Below, piece by piece: positions 34,424-44,200 of a stretch of DNA of 64,000 nt (its first letter is position 1; every line of letters begins with the position of its first letter). Below the pieces are notes generated by a model. The model was not told the DNA's origin. It searched no databases and saw only the letters and a program-made list of their open reading frames with translations. The translations under genes and the position numbers were made by a program. Location of the stretch: assembly GCA_013112715.1 (NCBI GenBank), contig JABFGB010000028.1, positions 1-64,000 of the forward strand, in the 5' to 3' direction. This DNA is from Chloroflexota bacterium. GTDB lineage: Bacteria; Chloroflexota; Anaerolineae; Aggregatilineales; J027.

Positions 34424-34452
34424 TTGCAGCGACGGCCTGCCCTCCGTTATAC
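34424..34452 (+). promoter_or_regulatory. Promoter of the ruvB operon
   Basis: TTGCAG (34424-34429), a 17-base spacer and TTATAC (34447-34452), 25 bases before the ruvB ATG. Confidence 0.55.
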
Positions 34453-34477
34453 TACACCTGTTCTAAAGGAAAACGCT

Positions 34478-35515
34478 ATGACCCATGATGATCGCCCAAT
34501 AGATGGCAAACGGCAGTCTGATGATTCAGTCAAATTAGATTATGCCCTGCGCCCCCGCAGCCTGAATGAGTATATCGGTCAGGAGCGTGTGATTGAAAAC
34601 TTGAAAGTCTTGATTGAGGCCGCCAAATCACGTAAAGAAGCCCTCGATCATGTGCTGTTTTACGGCCCGCCCGGTCTGGGAAAAACGACCCTCGCTAATG
34701 TGCTGGCGAATGAAATGGGGGCAAATCTCAAAACCACCGCTGGCCCTGCGATTGAACGCACAGGCGACCTCGCGGCAATTTTGACCCATCAACGTGCCTC
34801 GGATGTGTTATTTATTGACGAAATCCACCGTTTGGGCCGTCCGGTTGAGGAAGTCCTCTATTCCGCGATGGAAGATTTCGTTCTAGATATTGTCATCGGC
34901 AAAGGGCCTGCCGCCAAAAATGTCCGTCTTAAGCTGCCGCGTTTTACGGTAGTAGGGGCGACGACCCGCCTTGCTTTGTTGACCGCTCCCCTGCGTGATC
35001 GGTTTGGGGCGGTGTTCCGCATGGATTTTTACAGCATGGCGGCGATGGAAATGATTATCGAACGGGCTGCCGACAAATTGAAGATTGAGGCCAAGCCGGA
35101 AGGTGTTTCCGAAATCGCCCAACGTTCACGGGGGACGCCGCGTGTGGCCCTGCGATTATTGCGCCGCGTGCGCGATTATGCACAGGTGCGCGGAGCAGGT
35201 ATCATCTCCCAAGAAATAGCCGATGAATGTCTCAGTGGTTTGTTGGAGATTGACCCGCTTGGCTTGGATGATATTGACCGCCGTGTGCTGTTGACGATTA
35301 TCAAAAATTTCAATGGCGGCCCGGTCGGGTTGGAGACCATCGCCGCGTCTATCAGTGAAGAAGGTGATACGATTGAAGATGTGATTGAGCCGTTTTTGCT
35401 CCAACTGGGCTTTTTGGAGCGCACTCAACGCGGACGAGTGGCTACCCGCCGCGCCTATGAGCATCTTGGCATTGTGGACAATCGGCCTACTATTCAGCAA
35501 CCGCCATTGTTTTAA
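34478..35515 (+). CDS. ruvB: Holliday junction branch migration helicase RuvB
   Basis: 345 residues from the ATG at 34478 (AAGGA upstream; a much longer in-frame extension overlaps the bactofilin gene antisense and is unlikely). Signature segments: [14 protein letters not shown], Walker [10 protein letters not shown], Walker [10 protein letters not shown], sensor 1 GATTR and arginine-finger region APLRDRFG. The C-terminal winged helix includes [15 protein letters not shown]. With RuvA it drives branch migration. It starts an operon with DUF2905 and queA, a common bacterial order. Confidence 0.97.
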   Translation: MTHDDRPIDGKRQSDDSVKLDYALRPRSLNEYIGQERVIENLKVLIEAAKSRKEALDHVLFYGPPGLGKTTLANVLANEMGANLKTTAGPAIERTGDLAAILTHQRASDVLFIDEIHRLGRPVEEVLYSAMEDFVLDIVIGKGPAAKNVRLKLPRFTVVGATTRLALLTAPLRDRFGAVFRMDFYSMAAMEMIIERAADKLKIEAKPEGVSEIAQRSRGTPRVALRLLRRVRDYAQVRGAGIISQEIADECLSGLLEIDPLGLDDIDRRVLLTIIKNFNGGPVGLETIAASISEEGDTIEDVIEPFLLQLGFLERTQRGRVATRRAYEHLGIVDNRPTIQQPPLF

Positions 35516-35526
35516 GCGAAAGGGTC

Positions 35527-35772
35527 ATGCAAATGGAACTCGCGTCGGTTGGAAAGCTGTTAATTGTTTTGGGTGTGGGGGCGGTGTTGATTGGCGGCCT
35601 CTTTTTACTCTTTAGCCGCATCCCCGGCCTTCGCAATTTGGGCCATCTCCCCGGTGATGTACGGGTGCAGGGCCAAAATTTTGCCTGCTTTTTCCCAGTG
35701 GTCAGCATGATTTTGCTCAGTATCATCCTGACGATTGTTTTGAATGTGATTGTGCGCTTATTCAACCGTTAG
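35527..35772 (+). CDS. DUF2905 small membrane protein
   Basis: 81 residues with two hydrophobic spans (GKLLIVLGVGAVLIGGLFLLF and a C-terminal MILLSIILTIVLNVIV). Between them is the family motif, here RIPGLRNLGHLPGDVRV (usually GxLPGDI). DUF2905 is often encoded beside ruvB, as here. The function is unknown. AAAGGG precedes the start; an in-frame ATG two codons later is also possible. Confidence 0.9.
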   Translation: MQMELASVGKLLIVLGVGAVLIGGLFLLFSRIPGLRNLGHLPGDVRVQGQNFACFFPVVSMILLSIILTIVLNVIVRLFNR

Positions 35773-35778
35773 AGGGTT

Positions 35779-36888
35779 ATGAAACTCACCGATTTTGATT
35801 ATCCCCTGCCGCCGGAACGCATTGCCCAACATCCTGCCGAACCGCGAGATTCATCTCGTCTACTTGTGCTGCATCGGGACACAGGCCAGTGCGACCACCG
35901 CATTTTCCGCGATTTGCCGGAATATTTGCGACCCAATGATGTACTGGTGCTGAATCAGACGCGCGTCATTCCGGCCCGCCTGCACGCCATTAAAGCCCAG
36001 ACAGGTGGGGCAGTCGAAATTTTGCTGCTGCGCCAACTCGAAAATGAAGGGCGACGATGGGAGGCATTAGTCGGTGGGCGGCGGGTGACGCCTGAAGTGG
36101 TATTGAAACTGAACCACGATGGTCAGGAATTAACCGCACAGGTGGTTGGCGAGGAAGATGGCCCAAAACGGATTGTCGAATTTTCCGAACCCGTCCACCC
36201 CTACCTGAATAAATTAGGCGAGATGCCGCTGCCGCCCTACATTACCGCGCCATTGGACGACCCCGAACGTTATCAGACGGTGTATGCTCGCCGTGAAGGG
36301 TCGGCGGCTGCACCTACTGCTGGCCTGCATTTTACAGGGGACTTGCTGTTCAAAATTCAGGAAATGGGTGTCAAACTGGCCTACTGCACCTTGCATATCG
36401 GCCTTGACACATTTGCCCCGGTCAAAGAGGAAAACGTCGCCGACCACAAAATTCACCGCGAATATGCCGAACTCAACCCCGACAATGCCCGTATCATCAA
36501 CGAGGCCAAATTAGCGGGAGGCCGGATTATCCCAGTAGGCACAACCAGCGCCCGTACCCTCGAAACCGCCGCGATTCGTTCCGCCGCGTTTGGCTCAGAG
36601 ATGAACGACCCCGACAGTATCCAGAATACGCTAAATAACCTTGCCGAAAATGTCTGCCCGTGGCGTCCGGTGATCGCCATTCAGGAGGAAACCGACCTGT
36701 TCATCACCCCCGGTTATCGTTTTAGGGCGGTTGATGCGATGGTGACGAATTTTCATCTGCCCAAATCTACCCTACTGATGATGATTAGCGCGTTGGTGGG
36801 GCGGGAAAAATTGTTGGCGACGTATCAAGAGGCGATTGCGATGGAGTATCGGTTTTTCAGCTTCGGGGACGCGATGTTGATTGTGTAG
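35779..36888 (+). CDS. queA: S-adenosylmethionine:tRNA ribosyltransferase-isomerase QueA
   Basis: 369 residues. It transfers and isomerises the ribose of SAM onto preQ1 at tRNA position 34 to make epoxyqueuosine. Family features: YPLPPERIAQHPAEPRDSSRL at the start, LVLNQTRVIPARL, RREGSAAAPTAGLHFT and HIGLDTFAPV. The C-terminal NFHLPKSTLLMMISALVG is also typical. It is the third gene of the ruvB operon, 6 bases after DUF2905. Confidence 0.97.
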   Translation: MKLTDFDYPLPPERIAQHPAEPRDSSRLLVLHRDTGQCDHRIFRDLPEYLRPNDVLVLNQTRVIPARLHAIKAQTGGAVEILLLRQLENEGRRWEALVGGRRVTPEVVLKLNHDGQELTAQVVGEEDGPKRIVEFSEPVHPYLNKLGEMPLPPYITAPLDDPERYQTVYARREGSAAAPTAGLHFTGDLLFKIQEMGVKLAYCTLHIGLDTFAPVKEENVADHKIHREYAELNPDNARIINEAKLAGGRIIPVGTTSARTLETAAIRSAAFGSEMNDPDSIQNTLNNLAENVCPWRPVIAIQEETDLFITPGYRFRAVDAMVTNFHLPKSTLLMMISALVGREKLLATYQEAIAMEYRFFSFGDAMLIV

Positions 36889-36922
36889 CATCATGATTTT
36901 CTTGGTTCATCTAATGCCATTT

Positions 36923-37318
36923 TTAGTCACTCAAAAATTCACCCCAAGTGTTGATGAATTTCATCGTGAGTTCTTGGTTTGCTGATAAGGATTCGAGAAA
37001 TTCACGAGCAAGGTCGAGAGATTGGGGTGTGTTTATCTGGAATAGGCAAGCGATAGCAAAATGAGAAACTGTATAAATGCCTATCAGTGGGGAAGTCATA
37101 TTTTCCTCATACCCTGCAATCAATCTGAGTTTGTGGGTTATTTCATTTAGCTGTTCCTCACTGAGATTATGAGGAAATTTCTTCAGTTTCTTCCCCAGTG
37201 CGCGTATTGCATGTGCTCTCAAAAAAATACTAGAGGAATCCAAAAAGCCGAGAACGTCTGGTATTGATGTTTCATCATCGTATATTTTCTTGAGCAATTT
37301 TTTAATATTCTCACCCAT
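36923..37318 (-). CDS. Small helical-repeat protein, hypothetical
   Basis: 131 residues, predicted all-helical with HEAT-like pattern (SSSIFLRAHAIRALGKKL, HFAIACLFQINTP). It is AT-richer than the flanking housekeeping genes and lies convergent to queA and divergent to ftcD, so it looks like a small inserted gene. In context it could be an immunity-type or adaptor protein; no evidence fixes this. Confidence 0.55.
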   Translation of the reverse strand: MGENIKKLLKKIYDDETSIPDVLGFLDSSSIFLRAHAIRALGKKLKKFPHNLSEEQLNEITHKLRLIAGYEENMTSPLIGIYTVSHFAIACLFQINTPQSLDLAREFLESLSANQELTMKFINTWGEFLSD

Positions 37319-37412
37319 ATGCTTCGTCCATTTCCAAACATAGTGAGGCCACCCTGCTATTATTATAGCTGGTCCAAAAACCGCCGTTTGCTATACGTCA
37401 GCCACGCAAAAG

Positions 37413-37442
37413 TTGGTCGGTGTAAGCCTATTTCTGTATAAT
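37413..37442 (+). promoter_or_regulatory. Promoter of ftcD
   Basis: TTGGTC (37413-37418), an 18-base spacer and consensus TATAAT (37437-37442), 43 bases before the ATG. Confidence 0.6.
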
Positions 37443-37484
37443 TTGCCGCGTTTTTGGGAACAAATACCACAGTTAGGGGGTGGC

Positions 37485-39080
37485 ATGAGACCGTTAGTAG
37501 AGTGCGTGCCAAATTTTAGTGAGGGGCGACGACCAGAGGTAGTGGAGGCTATCCTTCAGGCGATGAAACGCGCCGGGGCCGTCCATATTTTGGATGTCAG
37601 CAGCGACGCCGACCATAACCGCACCGTTGTTACGATGGTGGGCCTGCCCGATGAAATTGAGCGGGTCATGTTTGTGGGTATCCGCACCGCGTCGGAATTG
37701 ATTGATTTGGATTTCCATTCAGGCGAACATCCGCGTTTTGGGGCAACCGATGTTGTGCCGTTTATCCCGATTCGGGATGTCTCGATGGATGAATGTATTC
37801 AGATGGCGAAACGCTTGGGCAAGCGGGTAGGTGAGGAACTCAATATCCCCGTCTATCTTTACGAAAGCGCCGCGACCCGACCCGATCGGGAAAATTTAGC
37901 TCATATTCGCAAAGTCAAATTTCAATATGAACAGCTAAAAACCGCCATTGGCTCTGACCCGCGCTACGTACCAGATTTTGGGCCAGCCGCTGTTGGATCA
38001 GCCGGGGCGACGATTATTGGCGCTCGTCCGCCGTTGATTGCCTTTAATGTCTATCTGACCACCGGGGATGTTGAAATCGCCAAAAAAATCTCACTTGCCA
38101 TTCGGGAATCCGGTGGTGGTTTGGCCTTTGTCAAAGCCAATGGGTTCTTGGTGGATGGCAAAGCACAGGTCAGCATGAACCTGACCAATTATGAAAAGAC
38201 CCCCATCTTCCGTGTGGTTGAGATGATCCGTCGGGAGGCCCAACGCTACGGGGTTGGGATTCTATCGAGTGAATTGGTTGGCCTTGCCCCCGAAGCGGCC
38301 CTGATTGATAGTGCTCGCTGGTATCTGCAATTGGATGGTTTTAAACCCGACCAGTTGTTGGAAACTAAGATTTCAATGGCAGAACAAGTGCCTGCTCCGT
38401 TTGCGTATGAAGAACCGCCTGTGCCGGAAGATTCGACAGCGAATTACGCGGTGGTCACGATTCCCCAAAGCCGTCGTCCCTCAGATTTTGTTGAAGCGGT
38501 AGCGGCGGCGAATGCAACCCCCGGCGGTGGGGCGGTGGCGGCATTAGCAGCATCTTTGGCAGCGGCCCTCTCCGAAATGGTGGCGGGTCTCACCATTGGC
38601 AAGAAGAAATACGCCGAAGTCGAAACCGAGATGCAGGCGATTGTCAAAGCGGGGCAGGAATTACGCGAACGCTTGTTGGATGATGTGGTGAATGATGTCA
38701 GTGCCTTCGATGCCCTGATGTCGGCCTTCCGCGTGCCAAAAGATGACCCCCAACGGGCTGCCCTGATTCAAGAGCGCACACGCGGGGCGATTGATGTGCC
38801 GCTGCGGGTCTGTCGTATGGCCTTTGAAACCCTGCAATTAGTCGAACGGGTGGCTGCATTGGGCAATACCAACGCGGCGACGGATGCGGCAGTTGGGGCA
38901 CATATGGCCATGGCGGCGCTCGAAGGTGCGGCATTGAATGTGCGGGTGAACCTGCTAGGATTGGAAGACGTGGAATTGGCGGCTCATTTGCGCGGCGAAG
39001 TCAACCAGCTTTTGGAGCAGGCCCGTGCTATCCACGCCCAGACCATTCAAGCGGCTGTGACCCGTGTTGGATTGATTTAA
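37485..39080 (+). CDS. ftcD: Bifunctional glutamate formimidoyltransferase / formimidoyl-THF cyclodeaminase
   Basis: 531 residues from the ATG at 37485 (AGGGGG upstream). The N-terminal about 310 residues are formiminotransferase (LVECVPNFSEGRRPEVVEAI, DADHNRTVVTMVG, HPRFGATDVVPFIP). After a linker the C-terminal domain (about 340-530) is cyclodeaminase (FVEAVAAANATPGGGAVAAL and an all-helical remainder). It couples histidine breakdown to the folate C1 pool. The fused form is known from animals and several bacterial lineages, and length fits. Neighbouring hut genes are not seen. Confidence 0.93.
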   Translation: MRPLVECVPNFSEGRRPEVVEAILQAMKRAGAVHILDVSSDADHNRTVVTMVGLPDEIERVMFVGIRTASELIDLDFHSGEHPRFGATDVVPFIPIRDVSMDECIQMAKRLGKRVGEELNIPVYLYESAATRPDRENLAHIRKVKFQYEQLKTAIGSDPRYVPDFGPAAVGSAGATIIGARPPLIAFNVYLTTGDVEIAKKISLAIRESGGGLAFVKANGFLVDGKAQVSMNLTNYEKTPIFRVVEMIRREAQRYGVGILSSELVGLAPEAALIDSARWYLQLDGFKPDQLLETKISMAEQVPAPFAYEEPPVPEDSTANYAVVTIPQSRRPSDFVEAVAAANATPGGGAVAALAASLAAALSEMVAGLTIGKKKYAEVETEMQAIVKAGQELRERLLDDVVNDVSAFDALMSAFRVPKDDPQRAALIQERTRGAIDVPLRVCRMAFETLQLVERVAALGNTNAATDAAVGAHMAMAALEGAALNVRVNLLGLEDVELAAHLRGEVNQLLEQARAIHAQTIQAAVTRVGLI

Positions 39081-39093
39081 ACAAGGATTTTGT

Positions 39094-40260
39094 GTGGGGA
39101 TGTTCAAAAGTCGGACGTTTCATCGCGGGTTAAGTTTGACATTGTTAGTGCTGGCGATGGCTTATATAGGATATGCGTTAAGTGGGTGCAGTTCATCCGA
39201 TAATGGAACACAAGCACCCCCGGTGGAAGCAACTCAAAATTCTTTGGCGACGGCGATTGCATTGCAGGCCGCAGCGACTGCCCAACCGACTGCCACATGG
39301 TATGTCGTTGGGGGTGATAAACCAAGCGCCACACCAACTGCATCCCCTAGCCCGACGACCCAACCGACTTCTGAATTTTCCCCCACACCCTCGGCGACGG
39401 CGACCCTGCCCGCCACCTTTGACCCGAATGAGGCGGCCTCTAGCTCAGGGATTGCCACCGCGATTGCAATGGCCCGAACCATTACAGGCGATCATTTTTG
39501 GCTGTCGCGGCCCTTCTTCACCGAAAGCGGCGTGATTGATTACGCTGAACGCATCTATGATTATGGCTCAACCAATGTGGGTCAATTGCGGCCTCACTAT
39601 GGGATAGATTTTGTAAATCCCTTTGGCACGCGGGTTTTGGCAGCGGGTGATGGGGTGGTGTTTTTCGCTGGGGATGATTTTGACCAAAAACGCTTCGGCC
39701 CGACCTCGAATTTTTATGGCAACACGGTTGTCATTCAACACACTCATCTTGATGAAAAAGGGCAGCCTTTTATCTACTACACCCTGTATGGGCATCTTTC
39801 GGCTGTCCATGTCGTGACGGGGCAATCCATTCGGCGTTTTGACCCCATTGGGCAGGTGGGGCAGTCGGGGGTGGCGATTGGGCCACATCTGCATTTGGAA
39901 GTGCGTATCGGCGACCCTTACAGCTACGGCTCAACCTATAACCCGCAGTTATGGATTGAACCTTTTCCCAGCTATGGTGTGTTGGCGGGACGGGTGACAG
40001 CGGAAGATGGCACTCTGCTTTCTGAAGTCGAAATCAGGGCCGAGTCGCTTACCAGTGGGGTGATTTATCGCGCGTATACATATGCCGACACCGACCCAAT
40101 CCTCAATGGCGACCCCTATTTGCGGGAAAACTGGGTAATGGGGGATTTGGAAGCAGGTATGTATGATGTAAAGGTGGCCTATCTGGGTCGAATTGTCTAT
40201 CAAGCCCAAGTTGCCGTCATTGCGGGTACAACAGGCTTTTTGCCCATCATCGTAGATTGA
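39094..40260 (+). CDS. Secreted M23-family metallopeptidase-like lipoprotein
   Basis: 388 residues from a GTG at 39094 (ATG two codons later). An N-terminal span is followed by lipobox LSGC near residue 31, so it is probably lipid-anchored outside. A Pro/Thr/Ser-rich linker (about 35-115) leads to an M23 (LytM) domain: HYGIDFVNPFGTRVLAAGDG with the first His and Asp ligands, YGHLSAVHVVTGQ, and GPHLHLEVR with the HxH. A C-terminal about 100-residue beta domain (VLAGRVTAEDGTLLSEVEIRA) resembles a carboxypeptidase-regulatory-like fold. A role in peptidoglycan remodelling is likely. Confidence 0.85.
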   Translation: MGMFKSRTFHRGLSLTLLVLAMAYIGYALSGCSSSDNGTQAPPVEATQNSLATAIALQAAATAQPTATWYVVGGDKPSATPTASPSPTTQPTSEFSPTPSATATLPATFDPNEAASSSGIATAIAMARTITGDHFWLSRPFFTESGVIDYAERIYDYGSTNVGQLRPHYGIDFVNPFGTRVLAAGDGVVFFAGDDFDQKRFGPTSNFYGNTVVIQHTHLDEKGQPFIYYTLYGHLSAVHVVTGQSIRRFDPIGQVGQSGVAIGPHLHLEVRIGDPYSYGSTYNPQLWIEPFPSYGVLAGRVTAEDGTLLSEVEIRAESLTSGVIYRAYTYADTDPILNGDPYLRENWVMGDLEAGMYDVKVAYLGRIVYQAQVAVIAGTTGFLPIIVD

Positions 40261-40286
40261 CCAGTGGTTGATTTCTCTGGAACGAT

Positions 40287-40315
40287 TTGTTAACGTCCGT
40301 TGTAATTACTATAAA
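40287..40315 (+). promoter_or_regulatory. Promoter of the secreted protein gene
   Basis: TTGTTA (40287-40292), a 17-base spacer and TATAAA (40310-40315), 35 bases before the ATG at 40350. Confidence 0.55.
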
Positions 40316-40349
40316 TAACGGGGGCGAATTTGTTCAGGGAGAGAATACC

Positions 40350-41489
40350 ATGCCTGCTAAACGATGGTGGTTAGTCGTATACCTGCTTTTTGTTATTAGT
40401 TTTACGCAACCCACGCCATTCAGTTATGCCCAAGCACCGGAATCCAAAACATTTACTTCCTGTGATGGTCGGTTGAGTTTTGACTATCCCGCTGAATGGT
40501 TTGTTCAAGCAACACAGACCATAGTCCCCGATTTTGCATCAGTTGATGGCTCTAGTGAAAGCCTACCTGCCGTTCGTTGGTATTATCCCGAAGAAGATTT
40601 TTTAGGTGAAAATTGGACAACTCCCGGCTATTTCGATTTTAGTGCTTCCATGCAATTTCCCTTCAGTATGGATGATGATCGCCCAACGCCCTTTGAACAA
40701 CTCTCAAATATTGTGACTTTTGGAGGGGGCAATCCCCGGACATATGGCACACCGATTGAAATGACCATCCAAGACTGGTTAGCCGCTCGTCAGGATTATG
40801 TGGGCACGAATGATAGCCTAGCCATCGTTGGATTCCAGATGATTATTGCTATCTCCGATGAATATGATTTGATTATCCATGCCGAAGCCGATGCCAACCA
40901 AATGACAGCTTTGGAGGACGTACTTCAATTATTTTTGGATACCCTCGTTTATAACGACGATGACCCAAACACTCCATCGGAAGGATGGTTTCTCTATTTT
41001 ACGGATACCTGTGCTTTTCGTTTCTTCTATCCGCAAAATTGGGTTTTGAGTGAAGCCGCCTCCAACAAAATCTTGCTGTTCAATTCCCAAGATGCCGCTG
41101 ATAAAAGAATACGCCGCCGCCCATTGGATTCGGATGAACTCGAAATAACGATTGTCCCACCTGCTGAAATTGCCGATTATTTCTATGGTACTTTAGAACT
41201 GACCCAAGCTGCGCCTGAAGAAATATTGTCGGCCTATGTTCAACTTGAGGAGCTACCTGCCGAATTTCCAGTGCAGGTGACAATAGGCGAGTGGGAAGTC
41301 TTGCGGGCGGAGATGCCCAGTGGATTTATTCTGCTGTTTGAATTTGGCGAAGGGCAGTATGCGATTTTTGCAGCACGCAGCGGCAGCGGTGGGTTTAGTG
41401 AATTTGAGACAGCCATTATGCAGGTTGCCGAGTCGCTGCGTTATGAGCCGTCTCAAGAAACGCTAGAGGAGTCTACTCAAATGCCCTAA
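40350..41489 (+). CDS. Secreted protein with two PsbP-like domains, hypothetical
   Basis: 379 residues from the ATG at 40350 (GGGAGAG upstream). A signal peptide (about 1-27, ending SYAQA) is followed by two similar modules. One begins CDGRLSFDYPAEWFV (about residue 38) and the other DTCAFRFFYPQNWVLS (about residue 220). Each has a Cys just before an F-x-Y-P-x-W pattern typical of PsbP/Mog1-like folds. The protein is acidic and lacks a membrane anchor. The function is unknown. Its end overlaps the convergent amidohydrolase gene by 17 bases. Confidence 0.65.
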   Translation: MPAKRWWLVVYLLFVISFTQPTPFSYAQAPESKTFTSCDGRLSFDYPAEWFVQATQTIVPDFASVDGSSESLPAVRWYYPEEDFLGENWTTPGYFDFSASMQFPFSMDDDRPTPFEQLSNIVTFGGGNPRTYGTPIEMTIQDWLAARQDYVGTNDSLAIVGFQMIIAISDEYDLIIHAEADANQMTALEDVLQLFLDTLVYNDDDPNTPSEGWFLYFTDTCAFRFFYPQNWVLSEAASNKILLFNSQDAADKRIRRRPLDSDELEITIVPPAEIADYFYGTLELTQAAPEEILSAYVQLEELPAEFPVQVTIGEWEVLRAEMPSGFILLFEFGEGQYAIFAARSGSGGFSEFETAIMQVAESLRYEPSQETLEESTQMP

Positions 41490-43083
41490 AGCGCCACTCC
41501 CCGCCGACCATTGTTCCCACTACCTGCACCGACAGAATTTCGGCGTGGGGGATGTTGAATAAATCGCGGTCAAGCATCACCATATCGGCCAAATAACCGG
41601 GGGCAAGCATCCCCAAGCGATTTTCCATATACGCGGCATACGCTGGTCCCTGTGTGAACCCAACGAGGGTTTCATGCAGGGTCAGGCGTTCTTCGGGATA
41701 CCATCCCTGCGGCCCCGGTGAGCCATCAGCACGTTGACGGGTGACAGCGGCATGGATTCCACGCCAAGGGTTTAAATCTTCAACGGGAGCGTCCGAGCCG
41801 AATGCCAAGACCGCCCCGGCGTTTAGTTGCTTGCGGATAGCGTAACTGTAGGCGGCACGTTTGCCCCAATATAAATCGGCCATTTCCAAATCCGACGTGG
41901 CGTGAATCGGCTGCATCGAGGCGATCAAATTCAATTGGGCTAGGCGACCTACATCGCTTGGATGGATAATCTGCACATGCTCAATCCGGTGACGCAGTTG
42001 GGAACGCGGTGTACTACGATCCGCTTCTTCACCGCGCACGGTTTCAAAAACATCCAACACGTCATGTACGGCTTTGTCGCCAATCGCATGAATCGAGGTA
42101 TGCACGCCCTGTTCGCTGGCCCGACTGACCAAGCTGTAGATTTCTTCCTTGTCGGTCACGCAGATGCCATAATTATCCGGTTCATTTTCGTAGGGTTCAA
42201 TCATCAGGGCGGTGCGCGGCCCTAATGCGCCATCCGCAAAAATTTTCAGACCGCCGATCCGAATCCAATCGTCGCCAAAGCCACTGCGTATCCCTAATTC
42301 ATGCGCGTGTTCAATCCATGCCACATTCACTTGCTTGACAACCCGCATTCCCAATTGGCCGCGCTCGCGCACCATTTGCAGGGCGATCATGCAGGAGGGG
42401 TCATCATAATCATGGAAACTCGTCAATCCCTGTCGCAGCGCATGGGCTTGGGCATCCGCCATGTAATCGGCTAACTTTTCGGGGGTGGGACCGGTGATAT
42501 GGTCGGAGACTAGATGCAGGGCACTGTCTTCCAATAACATCCCGGCAGGCGAACCATCCGGCAGGCGCACAATCGTCCCGCCAAAGGGGTCATTGGTGCC
42601 AGCATGGATATTTGCCAATTTGAGGGCTAGGCTGTTGACCCATGCCCCGTGTCCGCTGCGTTCGCCTAAATAGACTGGATGCTGTGTTGTAATGGCGTCT
42701 AGCTCGCTGGCGAGGGGGTAATCCGTTTCGTGCCACGTATCCAATCGCCAACCACGCCCGATAATCCATTCGCCGGGTGGGGCAGTGCGTGCCCGTTCCG
42801 CAACCATCGCTAAACATTGCGCCTTGCTAGGTACATCCATCAAATTCAGATTGCGTCGTGCCTTGCTATACCCCTCCCAGTGCAAATGGGCATCGGTCAG
42901 ACCGGGGATAATCACGCGCCCCCCCGCATTATCTTGCCGGGTATTGGGACCAGCCAAGCGCCGAATGCTGTCATCATCCCCTACCGCGACGATGCGTTCT
43001 CCGATGATCGCTAGTGCCGTTACAATGGGTTGGGTAGGATTCAGGGTATGGATTTTGGCGTTGTAGACAATTCGATCAATCAT
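41473..43083 (-). CDS. YtcJ-like metal-dependent amidohydrolase (Amidohydro_3)
   Basis: 536 residues. The metal-site motif GLTDAHLHWEGY lies near residue 60. Later motifs include SFHDYDD, ADGALGPRTALM, HTSIHAIGDKAVHDVLD and RIEHVQIIHP, with the C-terminal FGSDAPVEDLNPWRGI and YLADMVMLDRDLF. This order matches the YtcJ-like subgroup of the amidohydrolase superfamily. The substrate is probably an amide or N-formyl compound and is not determinable here. Possibly co-transcribed with the upstream hypothetical gene. Confidence 0.88.
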   Translation of the reverse strand: MIDRIVYNAKIHTLNPTQPIVTALAIIGERIVAVGDDDSIRRLAGPNTRQDNAGGRVIIPGLTDAHLHWEGYSKARRNLNLMDVPSKAQCLAMVAERARTAPPGEWIIGRGWRLDTWHETDYPLASELDAITTQHPVYLGERSGHGAWVNSLALKLANIHAGTNDPFGGTIVRLPDGSPAGMLLEDSALHLVSDHITGPTPEKLADYMADAQAHALRQGLTSFHDYDDPSCMIALQMVRERGQLGMRVVKQVNVAWIEHAHELGIRSGFGDDWIRIGGLKIFADGALGPRTALMIEPYENEPDNYGICVTDKEEIYSLVSRASEQGVHTSIHAIGDKAVHDVLDVFETVRGEEADRSTPRSQLRHRIEHVQIIHPSDVGRLAQLNLIASMQPIHATSDLEMADLYWGKRAAYSYAIRKQLNAGAVLAFGSDAPVEDLNPWRGIHAAVTRQRADGSPGPQGWYPEERLTLHETLVGFTQGPAYAAYMENRLGMLAPGYLADMVMLDRDLFNIPHAEILSVQVVGTMVGGEWRFRAFE

Positions 43084-43094
43084 GAAAACCCTTC

Positions 43095-44087
43095 TTATAG
43101 GGAAGAAATGGATTTCGCCACACGCAAATGACCGGGGAAGTTCGGCAGATAATTAATCAGCGACTCGTATTTCCCATCGGCAAACTCATTCAAATAACGG
43201 CGCAGCACGCTTACCAAACCGGGAATGATTTTGACGCCCTTTGCTTTATCTTGCATCAAAATGAAGGCTTTGGCTTCCTGTGGATTGACGGCCTGCTCCA
43301 AAAAGAGGGCCACCGCGCCGATGACAAACAATTCGGTAAATTGATCGCCCCACGTCACATATTTTTCTTTGAATTCATCGGTGACGGGCAGGGGTTTTTG
43401 GGCCGCCGCCGCGACACGATCCGCGTTTTGCCGCAGATAGGACAACATCAGCAGGCGGGCATAGTCGCCAAGCGCGTGGGTATACAGATGACCTGCGTCC
43501 TCATCAAAGGGCCAAGGGGCGTTGTCTCCCCATGCGATACGCGGCGGGGTGATACTCATGAGTTCGCCGCCGATCCGTACCCCTACAGACCGGGTGCTGG
43601 GGTAGGAGACGTTGGCGACAAATACTAACTGCTCCACGACCTCCCCCACGAACGGTTGCAAGAAGGTGTAAAAATTTACCTTCGAGATCAATTTTTCGGC
43701 TTCAGAACGGGCTTTTTGCCAAGCCTCGTCTTCCTCTTTCCACCACGCCTCCAATTCGGCGACCTGATAGAAATTTTTCAACTGCTCATTCCATTTGGGT
43801 GGAACCCAACGCGGCGCATAGGGGTCTTCCATTTCGGGCCATGTCAGCTTGAGGGCATAGGTATACAGCGCTTCTAGGGGGGCGCCTTTATCGAGCAGCA
43901 CTTGAGTCGCTTCGATGGCGGGATGATGTTTATGCCGTTCAATCCGTTTAGTGGTGTTACGGGCATGAGCGTGGGCGCGATGGCGCTGCATTTGTTGTTC
44001 GCGTTCGGGCCATTTGGTGGCAGCCAGCACCGCCGACATCAGCCGAACACGATCATCCACGCGAATATGAACTGGGCGTTGAGCCAT
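43095..44087 (-). CDS. Hypothetical protein
   Basis: 330 residues, soluble. The N-terminus is basic and His/Arg-rich (REQQMQRHRAHAHARNTTKRIERHKHH), with the character of a metal- or nucleic-acid-binding stretch. A Trp-rich helical part follows (PRWVPPKWNEQLKNFYQ), then a mixed alpha/beta domain with WPFDEDAGHLYTHALGDYARLL. An HxxxH-like LYTHALGDY segment invites comparison with metal-dependent hydrolases, but no confident family assignment is possible. It lies 11 bases upstream of the amidohydrolase gene, so the two probably form an operon. Confidence 0.6.
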   Translation of the reverse strand: MAQRPVHIRVDDRVRLMSAVLAATKWPEREQQMQRHRAHAHARNTTKRIERHKHHPAIEATQVLLDKGAPLEALYTYALKLTWPEMEDPYAPRWVPPKWNEQLKNFYQVAELEAWWKEEDEAWQKARSEAEKLISKVNFYTFLQPFVGEVVEQLVFVANVSYPSTRSVGVRIGGELMSITPPRIAWGDNAPWPFDEDAGHLYTHALGDYARLLMLSYLRQNADRVAAAAQKPLPVTDEFKEKYVTWGDQFTELFVIGAVALFLEQAVNPQEAKAFILMQDKAKGVKIIPGLVSVLRRYLNEFADGKYESLINYLPNFPGHLRVAKSISSL

Positions 44088-44200
44088 GATTGCCTGCCTG
44101 CGAAAAACTAAGAAAACAAATAATGAAAGATAACACTGTTATTGTATAGCACCGATAGAAGGGGAGCAAAATTCGGTTGATATTCTGGTGAAACACGGAG

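Noticed and set aside
34187-34477. In-frame upstream extension of RuvB
   Set aside because: It reads antisense through the bactofilin gene, has no ribosome-binding site, and RuvB homologues start near the ATG at 34478.
40287-40349. Upstream start of the PsbP-like secreted protein
   Set aside because: The stretch overlaps the promoter elements and would put charged residues before the signal peptide; the ATG at 40350 has GGGAGAG upstream.
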